From Corallococcus sp. NCRR (lineage in GTDB: Bacteria > Myxococcota > Myxococcia > Myxococcales > Myxococcaceae), in assembly GCF_026965535.1 (NCBI RefSeq), contig NZ_CP114039.1, positions 1,364,001 to 1,428,000 on the forward strand: a DNA stretch of 64,000 bases, read 5' to 3'. The position numbers and the translations under genes were made by a program. The notes under the pieces were generated by a model. It was not told where the DNA came from. It saw only the letters and a program-made list of their open reading frames with translations, and searched no databases. This document shows, in pieces, positions 8,769-19,124 of the stretch; the first letter of the stretch is position 1, and the number at the start of each line of letters is the position of its first letter.

Positions 8769-10408
8769 GCATCGGGAATCGCATCGCGCTGGGCTTCGGG
8801 CTGTCCCTGCTGGTGCTGCTGATCATCGCAGGCGTGGCCTTCCAGGGCGCCCAGCAGCTCACCACCACCACCGAGGGCCTGCTGGAGGCCCACAACAACT
8901 ACAAGCTCCTGCGCGAGGTGCGCGCGCTCGTCGTGGACGCGGAGACCGGCCAGCGCGGCTTCATCCTCACCGGTGAAGAGAGCTACCTGCGCCCGTACCA
9001 GAACGCCATGGCCGAGCTGCGAACGGACCTGGACGCCCTGCGCCCGGCGATGGCCCGCTACCCGGATCAGCGCACCCGCTTCGCGAAGCTGGAGCCCCTG
9101 GTCCTGAACAAGCTGGACGAGCTGGCGGACACCATCCGCGTCCGCCGTGAGCAGGGCTTCGAGGCGGCCCAGGCCATCGTGAAGACCAACCGCGGCCAGA
9201 AGGAGATGGAGAGCATCCGGGAGGTCATCTTCGAGATGCGCGACACGGAGGAGGAGCGCTGGAAGCAGTACTCCGACGCCGCCTCCCAGGCCGCGCAGCG
9301 CAGCGTCTGGGTGCTGGCGCTGGGCACCCTGCTGGGCCTGGCCATCGTGGGCGTGGGCAGCTTCGTCATCACCCGCGGCATCACCGACCCCCTGCGCAAG
9401 CTCACCTTCGGCGCGGAGCAGTTGGGCAAGGGCGACCTCACCCACCGCATCGACGTGCGCGGCAAGGACGAGATGGCCGACCTGGCCGGCGCCTTCAATG
9501 GCATGGCGGAGCGCCGCCAGCAGGCGGAGATCCAGCTGGCCAAGCAGGCCGAGCAGCGCGAGCACACGCTCAAGACCGTGGCGGAGTTCGTCAACCAGTT
9601 GGCCGGCGCGTCCTCCGAAATCCTCGCCAGCACCACCGAGCAGGTGGCCGGCGCCCAGGAGCAGGGCACCGCCGTCACGGAGACGGTGAGCACCATCGAG
9701 GAGATCACCAAGACGTCGGAGGAGGCCGCCGGCCGCGCCCGCGCGGTGAGCGAGTCCGCCCGTCACTCGGAGGAGGTGGGCCGCTCCGGCCGCCGCGCCG
9801 TGGAGGAGGCCGTGTCCTCCATGGGCGCCGTGCGCGACCAGGTGGAGTCCATCGCGTCGCGCATCCTCGCCCTGGCCGAGCAGGCCCAGGCCATTGGCGA
9901 CATCATCACCACCGTCAACGACATCTCCGAGCAGACGCACATGCTCGCGCTCAACGCGTCCATTGAAGCCAGCCGCGCGGGCGAGCACGGCCGCGGCTTC
10001 GCCGTCGTGGCCTCCGAGGTGAAGGCCCTGGCGGACCAGTCCAAGAAGGCCACCGCGCAGGTGCGCCAGATCCTGGGTCAAATCCAGAAGGCCACCCACG
10101 GCGCGGTGATGACCACGGAGGAGGGCACCAAGAGCGTGTCCGCCGCCACGCGCGTCGTCACCGAAGCGGGCACCACCATCCAGCAGTTGGCGGACCTGCT
10201 CACGCAGGCGTCGCTCACGGCCGCTCAAATCGCCGCGTCCGCCAACCAGCAGGCCACCGGCATCGGGCAGATCCGCCAGGCGATGCACGACGTGAACCAG
10301 GCCACGCAGCAGGGGCTCATCTCGTCGCGGCAGACGGAGCGCGCGATGCAGGACATCAACGCCATGGGCCAGAAGCTCAAGGGGCTGCTCGGGGAGTTCG
10401 GGCGCTAA
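8765..10408 (+). CDS. Membrane MCP with CHASE3-like sensor, HAMP and signalling domains
   Basis: The 547-residue receptor has an N-terminal membrane segment ([18 protein letters not shown]) and a helical periplasmic domain holding [19 protein letters not shown], the typical CHASE3 motif. A second membrane segment ([20 protein letters not shown]), a HAMP domain ([20 protein letters not shown]) and a long MCP coiled coil follow. The tip reads [25 protein letters not shown]3 is an extracytoplasmic helical sensor of unknown ligand. The gene overlaps the second cheW by four bases and ends 3 bases before cheA, so it is the dedicated receptor of this cluster. Confidence 0.92.
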   Translation: MSIGNRIALGFGLSLLVLLIIAGVAFQGAQQLTTTTEGLLEAHNNYKLLREVRALVVDAETGQRGFILTGEESYLRPYQNAMAELRTDLDALRPAMARYPDQRTRFAKLEPLVLNKLDELADTIRVRREQGFEAAQAIVKTNRGQKEMESIREVIFEMRDTEEERWKQYSDAASQAAQRSVWVLALGTLLGLAIVGVGSFVITRGITDPLRKLTFGAEQLGKGDLTHRIDVRGKDEMADLAGAFNGMAERRQQAEIQLAKQAEQREHTLKTVAEFVNQLAGASSEILASTTEQVAGAQEQGTAVTETVSTIEEITKTSEEAAGRARAVSESARHSEEVGRSGRRAVEEAVSSMGAVRDQVESIASRILALAEQAQAIGDIITTVNDISEQTHMLALNASIEASRAGEHGRGFAVVASEVKALADQSKKATAQVRQILGQIQKATHGAVMTTEEGTKSVSAATRVVTEAGTTIQQLADLLTQASLTAAQIAASANQQATGIGQIRQAMHDVNQATQQGLISSRQTERAMQDINAMGQKLKGLLGEFGR

Positions 10409-10411
10409 CCC

Positions 10412-12562
10412 ATGGATCGCGACAGGCTGGCGCAGGCACTGCTGGACTCGTTCCTGGAGGAGCTGGAGGGGCACGTGGTGTCCCTCAACCGGGACCTGCT
10501 CGCGCTGGAGCAGGCCCCGGCGCGCGCGAAGGAGCTCATCCCGGGCATCCTGCGCACGCTGCACAGCGTGAAGGGCGCGTCGCGCGCGGCCAGCGCCAGC
10601 ATGGTGGAGAACGCCTGCCACCGCATGGAGGAGGTGCTGGAGCCGCTCATCCACGGGCGCGCCCCCTCGCCGGACCTCTTCGAGCTGTGCTTCGCCACGG
10701 TGGACGCGCTGGACGACGCGGGCCGCCGCCTGGCCTCGCGCCAGGAGCTGGCCGGCTCGCCGCTGGAGACGCTGCTGCCCCAGTTGGAGCAGGCCGCGCA
10801 CGGCACGCCTGGCCAGACTCCGCCGAAGCCGGCGCCCGCCGCCCCCGCCGCCGACGCGAAGCCCCCGGCCCCCGCGGAGGCCGAGCCGGAGCCCGCCCTC
10901 CCCGCGCAGGCCAGCGGGGAGACGCTGCCGGTGCGCGTGTCCGGGCAGAAGCTGGACGCGCTGCTGGGCCGCAGCGGTGAGTTGCGCGTGGCGATGCTGC
11001 GCCTGGAGGGCCACGCCGAGTCGCTGGAGGCGCTGCGCGACGACGTGACGGGGCTGCGCGAGCGGGTGCGCGGCACGCAGTCCGAGACGACGCTGCGCCG
11101 CGTGGAGCTGGAGCTGGGGCGGGTGGCGCGCGTGCTGGCGCAGGACCGCCGCGCGCTGTTCCAGTCCTCCACCGGCCTGGATGATGAGGTGCGCCGCGCG
11201 CGCATGCTCCCCTTCGAGGAGGGCTGCACCGGCCTGGAGCGCGCCGCGCGCGACGTGGCGCACGGCCTGGGCCGGCGCGTGCGCATGGAGGTGCACGGCG
11301 GCGGGCTGGACCTGGACCGCTCGCTCTTGCAGTCCCTGCGTGAACCGCTGCTGCACCTGGTGCGCAACGCGGTGGCGCACGGCCTGGAGGCGCCGGAGGA
11401 GCGCGTGCGCCACGGCAAGCCGGAGGAGGGCCGCGTGGTGCTGTCCGCGCGGCTGCGCGGCAGCCGGGTGGAGGTGGCGGTGGAGGACGACGGGCGCGGC
11501 CTGGACCTGGAGGCCCTGCGCGAGCGCGCGCGGACCCGGGGCATGGAGGCGCCCGAGGACGACGAGGACGCGGCGCGGCTGGTGTTCCTGCCGGGCCTGT
11601 CCACCGCGGCGAAGGTGACGGCGGTGTCCGGCCGGGGCGTGGGCCTGGACGTGGTGCGCGCCCAGGTGGAGGCCCTGCGCGGCAGCGTGGAGGTGGCCTT
11701 CAAGGCGGGCCAGGGCACCCGCTTCACGCTGGACGTGCCCCTCACCCTGAGCACCCTGCGCGTGCTGCTGGTGTCCGTGGGCGGGCAGGTGCTGGCGCTC
11801 GCCAGCGAGGGCGTGGACCGGCTCTTGCGCCTGGCCCCCTCCGACGTGCGCGAGGTGGAGGGCCGCATGTCCTGGGTGACGCCGGAGGCGCTGGTGCCGC
11901 TGGCGTCGCTCGCGGGCGTGCTGGACCTGCCCCCGGGGCCGCCGAAGACGCGGCCCCCCGCGGTGGTGCTGTCCGCGGGCACCGCGCAGGCGGCGCTGGT
12001 GGTGGACGAGGTCATCGCGGAGCAGGAGGTGCTGGTGCGCTCGCTGGGCAGCCGCGTGAAGCGCGCCCGGCACGTGGCCGCCGCGGCGGTGCTGCCGGAT
12101 GGGCGCATGGCGCTCTTGCTCAACCCCGCGTCGCTGGTGCGGGCCGCGGGGGGACGCCCCTCCGCGCAGTTCTTCCCCACGCCCAAGGAGCAGGTGGCGC
12201 GGCGGCGCGTGGTGCTGGCGGACGACTCGCCCACGACGCGCATGCTGGAGCAGAGCATCCTGGAGGGCGCCGGCTACGACGTCACCGCGTGCGCGGACGG
12301 CGCGGAGGCGTGGGAGCGGCTCCAGGCGGGCGGCGCGGACGCGCTGGTGATGGACGTGGAGATGCCGCGCATGGACGGCTTCCAGGTGACGGAGGCCGTG
12401 CGCACCTCTCCACGCTTTGGACGGCTGCCGGTGGTGCTCGTCACGTCGCGTGAGAAGCCCGAGGACAAGGCGCGCGGCCTGCAAGCCGGCGCGAGCGCGT
12501 ACATCGTGAAGAGCGCGTTTGACCCCACGAGTCTGCTGGAGACCCTGAGGCGACTGCTATGA
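10412..12562 (+). CDS. cheA: CheA histidine kinase fused to a CheY-like receiver (FrzE-like)
   Basis: The order of domains in this 716-residue hybrid is: Hpt with His51 in LRTLHSVKGASRA; a Pro/Ala-rich linker (about 130-170) in place of the CheY-binding P2 domain; a P3 dimerisation helix pair; an HATPase with LVRNAVAHGLE and DDGRGLDLEAL; a CheW-like regulatory domain; and a receiver (VVLADDSPTTRM, phospho-acceptor Asp648 in VMDVEMPRMDG). CheA-CheY fusions without P2 are characteristic of FrzE. The start is 3 bases after the mcp stop, and the stop overlaps cheB by four bases. The kinase output probably passes first to the fused receiver and then to separate receivers; none is encoded in this operon. 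Confidence 0.92.
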   Translation: MDRDRLAQALLDSFLEELEGHVVSLNRDLLALEQAPARAKELIPGILRTLHSVKGASRAASASMVENACHRMEEVLEPLIHGRAPSPDLFELCFATVDALDDAGRRLASRQELAGSPLETLLPQLEQAAHGTPGQTPPKPAPAAPAADAKPPAPAEAEPEPALPAQASGETLPVRVSGQKLDALLGRSGELRVAMLRLEGHAESLEALRDDVTGLRERVRGTQSETTLRRVELELGRVARVLAQDRRALFQSSTGLDDEVRRARMLPFEEGCTGLERAARDVAHGLGRRVRMEVHGGGLDLDRSLLQSLREPLLHLVRNAVAHGLEAPEERVRHGKPEEGRVVLSARLRGSRVEVAVEDDGRGLDLEALRERARTRGMEAPEDDEDAARLVFLPGLSTAAKVTAVSGRGVGLDVVRAQVEALRGSVEVAFKAGQGTRFTLDVPLTLSTLRVLLVSVGGQVLALASEGVDRLLRLAPSDVREVEGRMSWVTPEALVPLASLAGVLDLPPGPPKTRPPAVVLSAGTAQAALVVDEVIAEQEVLVRSLGSRVKRARHVAAAAVLPDGRMALLLNPASLVRAAGGRPSAQFFPTPKEQVARRRVVLADDSPTTRMLEQSILEGAGYDVTACADGAEAWERLQAGGADALVMDVEMPRMDGFQVTEAVRTSPRFGRLPVVLVTSREKPEDKARGLQAGASAYIVKSAFDPTSLLETLRRLL

Positions 12563-13626
12563 AGACCGAACCGTTGCGCATCCTGGTGGCCGAGGACTCG
12601 CCCACCGCCCGGCGGCTGCTGGTGGAAATCCTGCGCACCGACCCGGCGCTCACCGTGGTGGGCGAGGCCCGGGACGGCCTGGAGGCGGTGGAGCTGTGCC
12701 AGCGGCTGCAGCCCGCGCTGGTGACCATGGACATCCAGATGCCGCGCATGGACGGCCTGGACGCCACCCGCCGCATCATGACGGAGGTCCCCACGCCGGT
12801 GGTGGTGGTGTCCACGCTGGTGGAGCGCGACATCCAGACGTCCATGGCCGCGCTGAGGGCCGGGGCGCTGGCGGTGCTCCAGAAGCCGGTGGGCCCGGAG
12901 TCGCCGGACTTCGAGGCGGACAGCCGCCGCCTGCGCGACACGCTCAAGGCCATGGCCCAGGTGAAGGTGGTCCGCCGCTGGCCGGACCGCGCCCTCACGC
13001 CTTCGTCTCCACCGGAGTCCACGCCCACGCCCGGCGCCCGCCCGCCCGCCGTGCTGGCGATGGCCGCGTCCACCGGGGGCCCCGCCGCGCTCTACCGCAT
13101 CCTGTCCGACCTGGGCGGCAGGGATGCCCCCCCGCCCCCCATCCTGCTGGTGCAGCACATCGCGCTGGGCTTCGGCTCCGGCCTGGCCACCTGGCTGGGC
13201 ACGGCCACGAAGCTGTGCGTGAAGGTGGCCGAGGACGGCGAGCCCCTCGTGCCCGGCACCGTGTACCTGGCCCCGGACGACAAGCACCTGGGTGTCACCA
13301 CGGATCACCGCGCGCAGGTGTCCGGCGCCGCCCCCATCCAGGGCTTCCGGCCGTCCGCCAACTGGCTCTTCCGCAGCGTGGCCCGTGCGTATGGGCAGAC
13401 GTCACTGGCGGTCGTGCTCACGGGGATGGGGCAGGACGGCCTGGACGGCATCCGGGACCTGCACCAGGCAGGCGGGCGGGTCATCGCCCAGGACGAGGCG
13501 ACGTCCGTCGTCTACGGCATGCCCGCCGTGGTGGTGGGCGCCAACCTGGCGCACGAGGTCCTGCCGCTCGGGCAGATCGCGCGGCGGCTGCTGGCCCTGC
13601 TCCAGCCCACGGGCCGGCTTGGCTGA
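12559..13626 (+). CDS. cheB: CheB protein-glutamate methylesterase
   Basis: The 355-residue protein has an N-terminal receiver (ILVAEDSPTARRL, acceptor Asp58 in TMDIQMPRMDG) and a C-terminal methylesterase with Ser171 in AASTGGPAALY, His in LVQHIALGFG and Asp in LTGMGQDGLDGI. It removes methyl groups from the MCP and is presumably activated by phosphotransfer from the CheA above, with which it overlaps by four bases. It is the last gene of the operon; the histidine kinase gene that follows begins after a 115-base gap. Confidence 0.94.
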   Translation: MKTEPLRILVAEDSPTARRLLVEILRTDPALTVVGEARDGLEAVELCQRLQPALVTMDIQMPRMDGLDATRRIMTEVPTPVVVVSTLVERDIQTSMAALRAGALAVLQKPVGPESPDFEADSRRLRDTLKAMAQVKVVRRWPDRALTPSSPPESTPTPGARPPAVLAMAASTGGPAALYRILSDLGGRDAPPPPILLVQHIALGFGSGLATWLGTATKLCVKVAEDGEPLVPGTVYLAPDDKHLGVTTDHRAQVSGAAPIQGFRPSANWLFRSVARAYGQTSLAVVLTGMGQDGLDGIRDLHQAGGRVIAQDEATSVVYGMPAVVVGANLAHEVLPLGQIARRLLALLQPTGRLG

Positions 13627-13741
13627 AGTGTTGGTTGAGTGAAATTGATTCATCGGATTGCGTGGCCGGAATGGCGGCCCTGGCACGGAGTGTCAATATC
13701 GGGTCCAATTGGGGCATCCCACCCCCGCCCCCCTCTTCCCG

Positions 13742-15475
13742 ATGAGCGCTCCCACGACCGGTCTGGCCTACGAAGCGGTGTTCGCCGCCATCCCCGACCC
13801 CGCCTACCTGCTGGATGGCACGGGGCGGTTGGTGTCGTGTAGCGCGGCGGGGGCCCGGGCGCTCGGCCGTGAGGCGGGCGCGCTGTCGGGCCGGCACTGG
13901 AGCGAGCTGGGGCTGCCGCAAGAATCCCTGGCCGCGCTGGAGTCCGCGCGCGTCCGCGTGGTGACGCTGCGGGAGTCCACCACCGTGGAGGCGCCGTGGC
14001 CGGGCGCGCAGGGCATCCGCCGGCACGCGCTGGTGCTCACGCCGCTGGGTTCGGACGCGGAGGCGTCTCCGGCGGTGCTGGTGACGGCGCGGGCGCTCAC
14101 GGAAGCCGAAGCCGTCTATTCACGCGCCCTGGAGCTGGAGCAGGCCGCGCGCGCGGAGGTGGAGACCGCCGAGCGCCGCCGCTCCTTCCTCTACCAGGCG
14201 ATGACGACGCTGTTCACGCACCCGCCGGATCCGCAGGGCATGTACACGCTGCTCGCGCACCTGGCGGTGCCGGACCTGGCGGACTGGTGCCTGGTGGACG
14301 CGCTGGAGCAGGGCCCGTGGGTGGGCCGCGCGGCGGTGGCGTGCCTGGATCCGACGCAGCAGGAGCGCGCCCGGGGCCTGCCCATGCGTACGGAGGTCCG
14401 CGAGGACGCGCCCGTGGGCCTCTTGCGCGTGCTGCGCACGGGCGAGCCGGAGCTGGTGCCCGCGGTGACGGAGTCGCTCCTGCGCGCGGCGGCGGCGGAG
14501 CCCGCGCACCCGGCGATGCTGGAGGCGTTGCAGGCGCGCTCGTACATGATCATCCCGCTGCGCGCGCGCGGCCACACGCTGGGCGCGGTGACGTTCGTGA
14601 GCTCCGGCTCCGGGCGCCGCTACGGCCCGGACGACCTGGCGCTGGCGGAGGACCTGTGCCTGCGCGCGAGCCTGGCCATCGACAACGCGCGGCTGGTGGG
14701 TGAGTCCCGCCGGGCGGCGCGCGCGCGCGAGGACCTGCTCGCGGTGGTGTCGCACGACCTGAAGAACCCGCTGGGCGTGGTGCAGTTGGGCGCGGCGCTG
14801 CTGCTGCGCGGCACGGCGGGCAAGCCGGGCGGCGAGGCGGTGGCGAAGCAGGCCACGCGCATCAACGACGCGGCGGAGCGCATGTCGCGGCTCATCTCCG
14901 ACCTGCTGGACTGGGGCCGCCTGGAGGCGGGGCACCTGCCGCTGGAGTTGGGCGAGCACACCGCCGTGGCGCTGGCCACGGAGGCGCTGGAGGCCATCCG
15001 TCCGCTGGCGGAGGCCAAGGGGCTGCACCTGGAGGCGGACCTGCCCACGGAGGGCCTGCGCGTGAAGTGCGACCGCAGCCGCGTGCTCCAGGTGATGGGC
15101 AACCTCTTGGGCAACGCCGTGAAGTTCACCCCGCCGGGCGGCACGCTGGCGGTGAAGGCGGTGATGCGCGGCGGCGAGGTGTCCTTCGACGTGCGCGACA
15201 CGGGCAACGGCATCGCGCCGGACGCGCTGCCGCACATCTTCGACCGCTACTGGCAGGCGCGCGACGCGGCGGCCCGCGGCACCGGATTGGGGCTGGCCAT
15301 CGCCAAGGGTCTGGTGGAGGCGCACGGCGGCTCCATCCGCGCGGAGAGCATCCTGGGCACCGGCAGCGTCTTCACCTTCACGCTGCCCGTGGCGCACATC
15401 GGCATGCCCGTCGCCGCTCCGCAGGCAGCCGCCGCCGGTGGCATGTCGCGTCCGCGCGACACCTACGAGCACTGA
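13742..15475 (+). CDS. PAS-GAF sensor histidine kinase
   Basis: This 577-residue cytoplasmic kinase has a PAS domain (about residues 5-110, FAAIPDPAYLLDGTGRLV), a GAF domain (about 150-320, ending DLCLRASLAIDNARL), an H-box AVVSHDLKNPLGVVQL with His338, and an HATPase with GNLLGNAVKFTPPGG and GTGLGLAIAKGLVEAHGG. There is no transmembrane segment, so a soluble signal is likely. The ATG at 13742 lies just before the PAS domain but lacks a clear ribosome site; an in-frame ATG at 13658 would add 28 residues. No receiver gene is adjacent, making it an orphan kinase. It may sit on the cheB transcript, but the 115-base gap leaves room for its own promoter. Confidence 0.88.
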   Translation: MSAPTTGLAYEAVFAAIPDPAYLLDGTGRLVSCSAAGARALGREAGALSGRHWSELGLPQESLAALESARVRVVTLRESTTVEAPWPGAQGIRRHALVLTPLGSDAEASPAVLVTARALTEAEAVYSRALELEQAARAEVETAERRRSFLYQAMTTLFTHPPDPQGMYTLLAHLAVPDLADWCLVDALEQGPWVGRAAVACLDPTQQERARGLPMRTEVREDAPVGLLRVLRTGEPELVPAVTESLLRAAAAEPAHPAMLEALQARSYMIIPLRARGHTLGAVTFVSSGSGRRYGPDDLALAEDLCLRASLAIDNARLVGESRRAARAREDLLAVVSHDLKNPLGVVQLGAALLLRGTAGKPGGEAVAKQATRINDAAERMSRLISDLLDWGRLEAGHLPLELGEHTAVALATEALEAIRPLAEAKGLHLEADLPTEGLRVKCDRSRVLQVMGNLLGNAVKFTPPGGTLAVKAVMRGGEVSFDVRDTGNGIAPDALPHIFDRYWQARDAAARGTGLGLAIAKGLVEAHGGSIRAESILGTGSVFTFTLPVAHIGMPVAAPQAAAAGGMSRPRDTYEH

Positions 15476-15477
15476 CT

Positions 15478-16386
15478 TCAGCGCCCCTTCCTCCTCGCGG
15501 GAGGGCGCGCGTGCTCCAGGAAGGCGCGCAGCGCGGGGGACACCCGCGCGCGGCTGGGGAAGTAGAGGAAGAGGCCCGGCACGGACGCGGCGTAGTCCTC
15601 CAGCACGCGGCGCAGCGTGCCCGCCTCCAGCTGCGCTTCCACCTGTGACTCCAGCACGTACGCCAGCCCCAGGCCGGCCTCCGCCAGTCCCAGCCAGACG
15701 CGCTCGTCATTGGTGGTGACGGTGCCGCGCACCGGCAGCCGCCACGTGCGCGGGCCCTTCTCCAAATCCCACGGCAAGAGCGCGCCGGTGTTGGACGAGC
15801 GGTAGGTGAAGCAGTCGTGCTGGAGCAGGTCCCGGGGCTTCACCGGCGTGCCGTGGCGCTCCAGGTACTCCGGCGCGCCCACCACGATGAAGCGGAACGG
15901 GGGCGCGATGCGCACCGCCACCATGTCCCGCTCCAGGTACTCCTCCAGCCGGATGCCCGCGTCGAAGCCCTCCGCGACGATGTCCGCCTTGCGGCTCTCC
16001 ACCACCAGGTCCATCTCCACCTGGGGATGGCGCTCGCGGAACGAGGCCACGAGCGGCGTGAGCACGAAGGGCAGCGCGGTGGCCGGTAGCGTCAGCCGCA
16101 ACGCACCCGTCACCTCGCCGGGCCGCGAGGACGCGTCCTTGAGCGCCCCCAGCGCCTGCGCCACGCCCGGCCCGGCCTGCTCCACCAGCCGCCGGCCCGC
16201 CGCCGTCACCGCCACGCTGCGCGTCGTGCGCGACAGCAGCGGCACGCCCAGCCGTTCCTCCAGTTGGCGCACCGTGTGGCTCAGCGCGGAGGCGGACACG
16301 CCCAGCTCCGCCGCCGCGGCCGTGAAGCTGCGGTGCCGCGCGACGGTAATGAACTGGTGCAAGGCATTGAGCGGGGTCAGGGCCAT
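15478..16386 (-). CDS. LysR-family transcriptional regulator
   Basis: The 302-residue protein has the LysR N-terminal winged helix (LHQFITVARHRSFTAAAAEL...SALSHTVRQLEERLGVPL) and a C-terminal effector-binding domain. The start at 16386 puts the helix-turn-helix at its usual distance from the N-terminus; longer in-frame starts add an unconserved Arg-rich stretch. It is transcribed away from an SDR gene across 122 bases, the classic layout for a LysR protein controlling its divergent neighbour. The effector is unknown. It is convergent with the kinase gene, with two bases between the stops. Confidence 0.92.
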   Translation of the reverse strand: MALTPLNALHQFITVARHRSFTAAAAELGVSASALSHTVRQLEERLGVPLLSRTTRSVAVTAAGRRLVEQAGPGVAQALGALKDASSRPGEVTGALRLTLPATALPFVLTPLVASFRERHPQVEMDLVVESRKADIVAEGFDAGIRLEEYLERDMVAVRIAPPFRFIVVGAPEYLERHGTPVKPRDLLQHDCFTYRSSNTGALLPWDLEKGPRTWRLPVRGTVTTNDERVWLGLAEAGLGLAYVLESQVEAQLEAGTLRRVLEDYAASVPGLFLYFPSRARVSPALRAFLEHARPPARRKGR

Positions 16387-16508
16387 TCCTGAGTTTTCTT
16401 CAGGAGTCCATCCGGATTCCAGACCTACCCCCACAAGCGCCCGTTCCCTATCCCTTGTCCTGTCTCGCGAAAGCAGTCCCCTTCCCAAGCGCGAGCAGGA
16501 GTCCTGCC

Positions 16509-17276
16509 ATGGCATCCCCCACCCTGCCCCTGTCTGGCCGCGTCGCCGTCATCACCGGCGCCTCCAGCGGCATCGGCGCCGCCACCGCCCTGCGCCTCGC
16601 GCGGGACGGCGCGAGCGTCGCCCTGCTCGCACGCAGCAAGGCGCGGCTGGACGCGCTCGCCTCCACCATTACGCAAGGGGGTGGCCGGGCGCTCGCCCTG
16701 GGCACCGACGTGGTGGATGCGAAGTCCGTGAAGGAGGCGGCGAAGGTCATCGCGGGCGAGCTGGGCGTCGTGGACCTGGTCCTCAACAACGCCGGCCTCA
16801 TGCGGCCCACGCCCATGGAGGCACACCCCACGGAGGACTGGGAGCGGATGATTGATTTGAACCTGAAGGCCACCGTGCGCGTCGTGGAGACCTTCGTGGA
16901 GCCGCTGCTGGCGGCGGCGAAGGCGGGCGGGCGCTCGGACCTCGTCAACGTGTCGTCCGTGGCCGCGCAGGCGGTGTACGCGAACTTCAACGTCTACGGC
17001 GCCACCAAGGCCGCCGTCACCCACCTGTCCCGCCACCTGCGCGCGGAGCTGGGCCCCCGCTTCGTCCGCGTGATGGCCCTGGAGCCGGGGCTGGTGGATA
17101 CGGCCCTGCACGACGGCAACACCGACCCGGGCGCGCGGGCCTGGCTAGACAGCGCCCGGAAGTCGCTCACCTGGATGTCCCCGGAGGAGGTCGCGGACAT
17201 CATCGCCTTCGCCACCGCCCTGCCCCGGCACATCAACTTCCAGCAGCTCACCCTCATGCCCACCCAGCAGGCCTGA
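16509..17276 (+). CDS. Short-chain dehydrogenase/reductase (SDR)
   Basis: The 255-residue classical SDR has the NAD(P)-binding TGASSGIG (residues 16-23), NNAG, VNVSSVAAQ with the catalytic Ser, and the Tyr163/Lys167 pair in YGATK. It probably oxidises or reduces a small alcohol or carbonyl substrate in the cytoplasm. ATG 16509 follows an AGGAG ribosome site at the right distance. It is divergent from the LysR gene, which likely regulates it. The substrate cannot be read from the sequence. Confidence 0.92.
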   Translation: MASPTLPLSGRVAVITGASSGIGAATALRLARDGASVALLARSKARLDALASTITQGGGRALALGTDVVDAKSVKEAAKVIAGELGVVDLVLNNAGLMRPTPMEAHPTEDWERMIDLNLKATVRVVETFVEPLLAAAKAGGRSDLVNVSSVAAQAVYANFNVYGATKAAVTHLSRHLRAELGPRFVRVMALEPGLVDTALHDGNTDPGARAWLDSARKSLTWMSPEEVADIIAFATALPRHINFQQLTLMPTQQA

Positions 17277-17331
17277 GCCGCGCCCCACGCCTGTTGCCGA
17301 GGTGGCCTTCAGCGTGCCATGCAGGCGCCTT

Positions 17332-19113
17332 ATGTCCTTCCTGCATCAGGCGCTGGTGTTCCTGGCCGCCGCCGTCGTCGCCGTGCCCCTCTTCAAGAAG
17401 CTGGGGTTGGGCTCCGTGCTGGGCTACCTGGCGGCGGGCGCGGCCATCGGGCCGTATGGCGCGGGCCTCATCTCCAACGTGGAGAGCGTCCTCCACACCG
17501 CGGAGCTGGGCGTGGTGCTGCTGCTGTTCGTGATTGGCCTGGAGCTGCAGCCGTCGCGCTTGTGGAACCTGCGCCGCTCCGTGTTCGGCATGGGCGGCGC
17601 GCAGGTGGTGCTGACGGGGCTCCTGCTCGCGGGCGTGTCGAAGGCGCTGGGCCTGTCCTGGAACGCGGCCATCATCGCGGGCTTCGGCCTGTCGCTGTCC
17701 TCCACCGCGTTCGCGCTCCAGCTGCTTGGGGAGAAGAACCAGCTCACCACCGAGCACGGGCAACTGGCCTTCGGCATCCTCCTGTTCCAGGACCTGGCCG
17801 TGATTCCCCTGCTGGCCGCGCTGCCGCTGCTGGGCACGTCCGACACGCCATCCACGGAGCCCGGGTGGCTGATGGCCGTGAAGGCCGTGGGCGCGGTGCT
17901 GGTGGTGGTGGTGGCGGGCCGCTACCTCCTGCGCCCGGTGTTCCGCGCGGTGGCGTCCGTGCACAGCCAGGAGCTGTTCACCGCGACGGCGCTGCTCGTG
18001 GTCGTGGGCACCGCGTCGCTGGTCAGCGCGGTGGGCCTGTCCATGGCGTTGGGCGCGTTCCTCGCGGGCGTGCTGCTGTCGGAGTCCGAGTACCGCCACG
18101 AGCTGGAGGCGGACATCGAGCCCTTCAAGGGCCTGCTGCTGGGCCTGTTCTTCATCGCCGTGGGCATGTCCGTGAACCTGGCGCTGCTCGCGCGCGAGCC
18201 CCTGCGCGTGCTGGCGCTGGTGCTGGGCCTCACGCTCCTCAAGGCGCTGGTGCTGTACGGGCTGGGCCGCGTGGGGCTGAAGAAGCCGGGCTCCGCGGAG
18301 AGCCTGGCGGTGGTGATTTCCCAGGGCGGTGAGTTCGCCTTCGTCCTCTTCTCCCTGGCGGTGTCCTTCCACGTGATGGACCGCGAGCAGGCGGACCTGC
18401 TGGTGCTGGTGGTGGGCCTGTCCATGGTGGTGACGCCGTTCCTGTCCGCCATCCACGAGCGCTGGGTGGCGCCGCGCTTCAAGCACAAGGGTCCGCAGCG
18501 CGAGTACAACGTGGCCCCGGAAGAGGACCACCCGGTCATCATCGCGGGCATGGGGCGCGTGGGGCAGGTGGTGGCCCGCCTGCTGCGCGCCCGCCGCATC
18601 GGGTTCACCGCCATCGACGCGAGCGCGGAGCACATCGACTTCATCCAGCGCTTCGGCAACCAGGTGTTCTACGGCGACGCGTCCCGGCTGGACCTGCTGC
18701 GCGCCGCCCGCGCGGAGAAGGCGAAGGTGTTCGTGCTGGCCATCGACGACATGGCCGCGTCCCTGCGCACCGCGCAGATGGTGAAGGAGCACTTCCCGCA
18801 CCTGACCATCTACGCGCGGGCGCGCAACCGCGAGCACGCGTACCGGCTCTTGGACCTGGGCGTCACCCACCTCATCCGCGAGACGTTCGACGCGAGCCTC
18901 ACCATGGCCGGCGACGTGCTCCAGGAGCTGGGCCTCACCTTCGCGGAGGCCCGCCGCTCCGTGGAGCGCTTCCGCGAGCACGACGAGGCCCTGATGCTGG
19001 AGAGCGCCAAGGTCTTCAAGGACGAGAAGAAGATGATGGAGGTCATCGTCCGCGCGCGCCGTGAGCTGGAGCAACTGTTCGAGAAGGACGAAGCCGAGCA
19101 GAAGTCGGCCTGA
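17332..19113 (+). CDS. CPA2 monovalent cation:proton antiporter with RCK/TrkA-N domain (KefB/KefC type)
   Basis: This inner-membrane protein of about 593 residues has around twelve hydrophobic helices in its first 380 residues, including [13 protein letters not shown] and [14 protein letters not shown] typical of the Na+/H+ exchanger fold. A cytoplasmic Rossmann RCK domain follows ([32 protein letters not shown]). The family exports K+ or Na+ in exchange for protons, gated by nucleotides or thiols. ATG 17332 is preferred over GTG 17302, as the longer form adds ten residues without ribosome-site support. dctA starts 11 bases after its stop, so the two are probably co-transcribed. Confidence 0.9.
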   Translation: MSFLHQALVFLAAAVVAVPLFKKLGLGSVLGYLAAGAAIGPYGAGLISNVESVLHTAELGVVLLLFVIGLELQPSRLWNLRRSVFGMGGAQVVLTGLLLAGVSKALGLSWNAAIIAGFGLSLSSTAFALQLLGEKNQLTTEHGQLAFGILLFQDLAVIPLLAALPLLGTSDTPSTEPGWLMAVKAVGAVLVVVVAGRYLLRPVFRAVASVHSQELFTATALLVVVGTASLVSAVGLSMALGAFLAGVLLSESEYRHELEADIEPFKGLLLGLFFIAVGMSVNLALLAREPLRVLALVLGLTLLKALVLYGLGRVGLKKPGSAESLAVVISQGGEFAFVLFSLAVSFHVMDREQADLLVLVVGLSMVVTPFLSAIHERWVAPRFKHKGPQREYNVAPEEDHPVIIAGMGRVGQVVARLLRARRIGFTAIDASAEHIDFIQRFGNQVFYGDASRLDLLRAARAEKAKVFVLAIDDMAASLRTAQMVKEHFPHLTIYARARNREHAYRLLDLGVTHLIRETFDASLTMAGDVLQELGLTFAEARRSVERFREHDEALMLESAKVFKDEKKMMEVIVRARRELEQLFEKDEAEQKSA

Positions 19114-19124
19114 GGGACACAGCC

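Noticed and set aside
8138-12484. Open frame of over 1,400 codons on the minus strand across the cheW-mcp-cheA region
   Set aside because: It is rich in His, Arg and Gln without any domain and is the GC-rich antisense shadow of the real plus-strand che genes.
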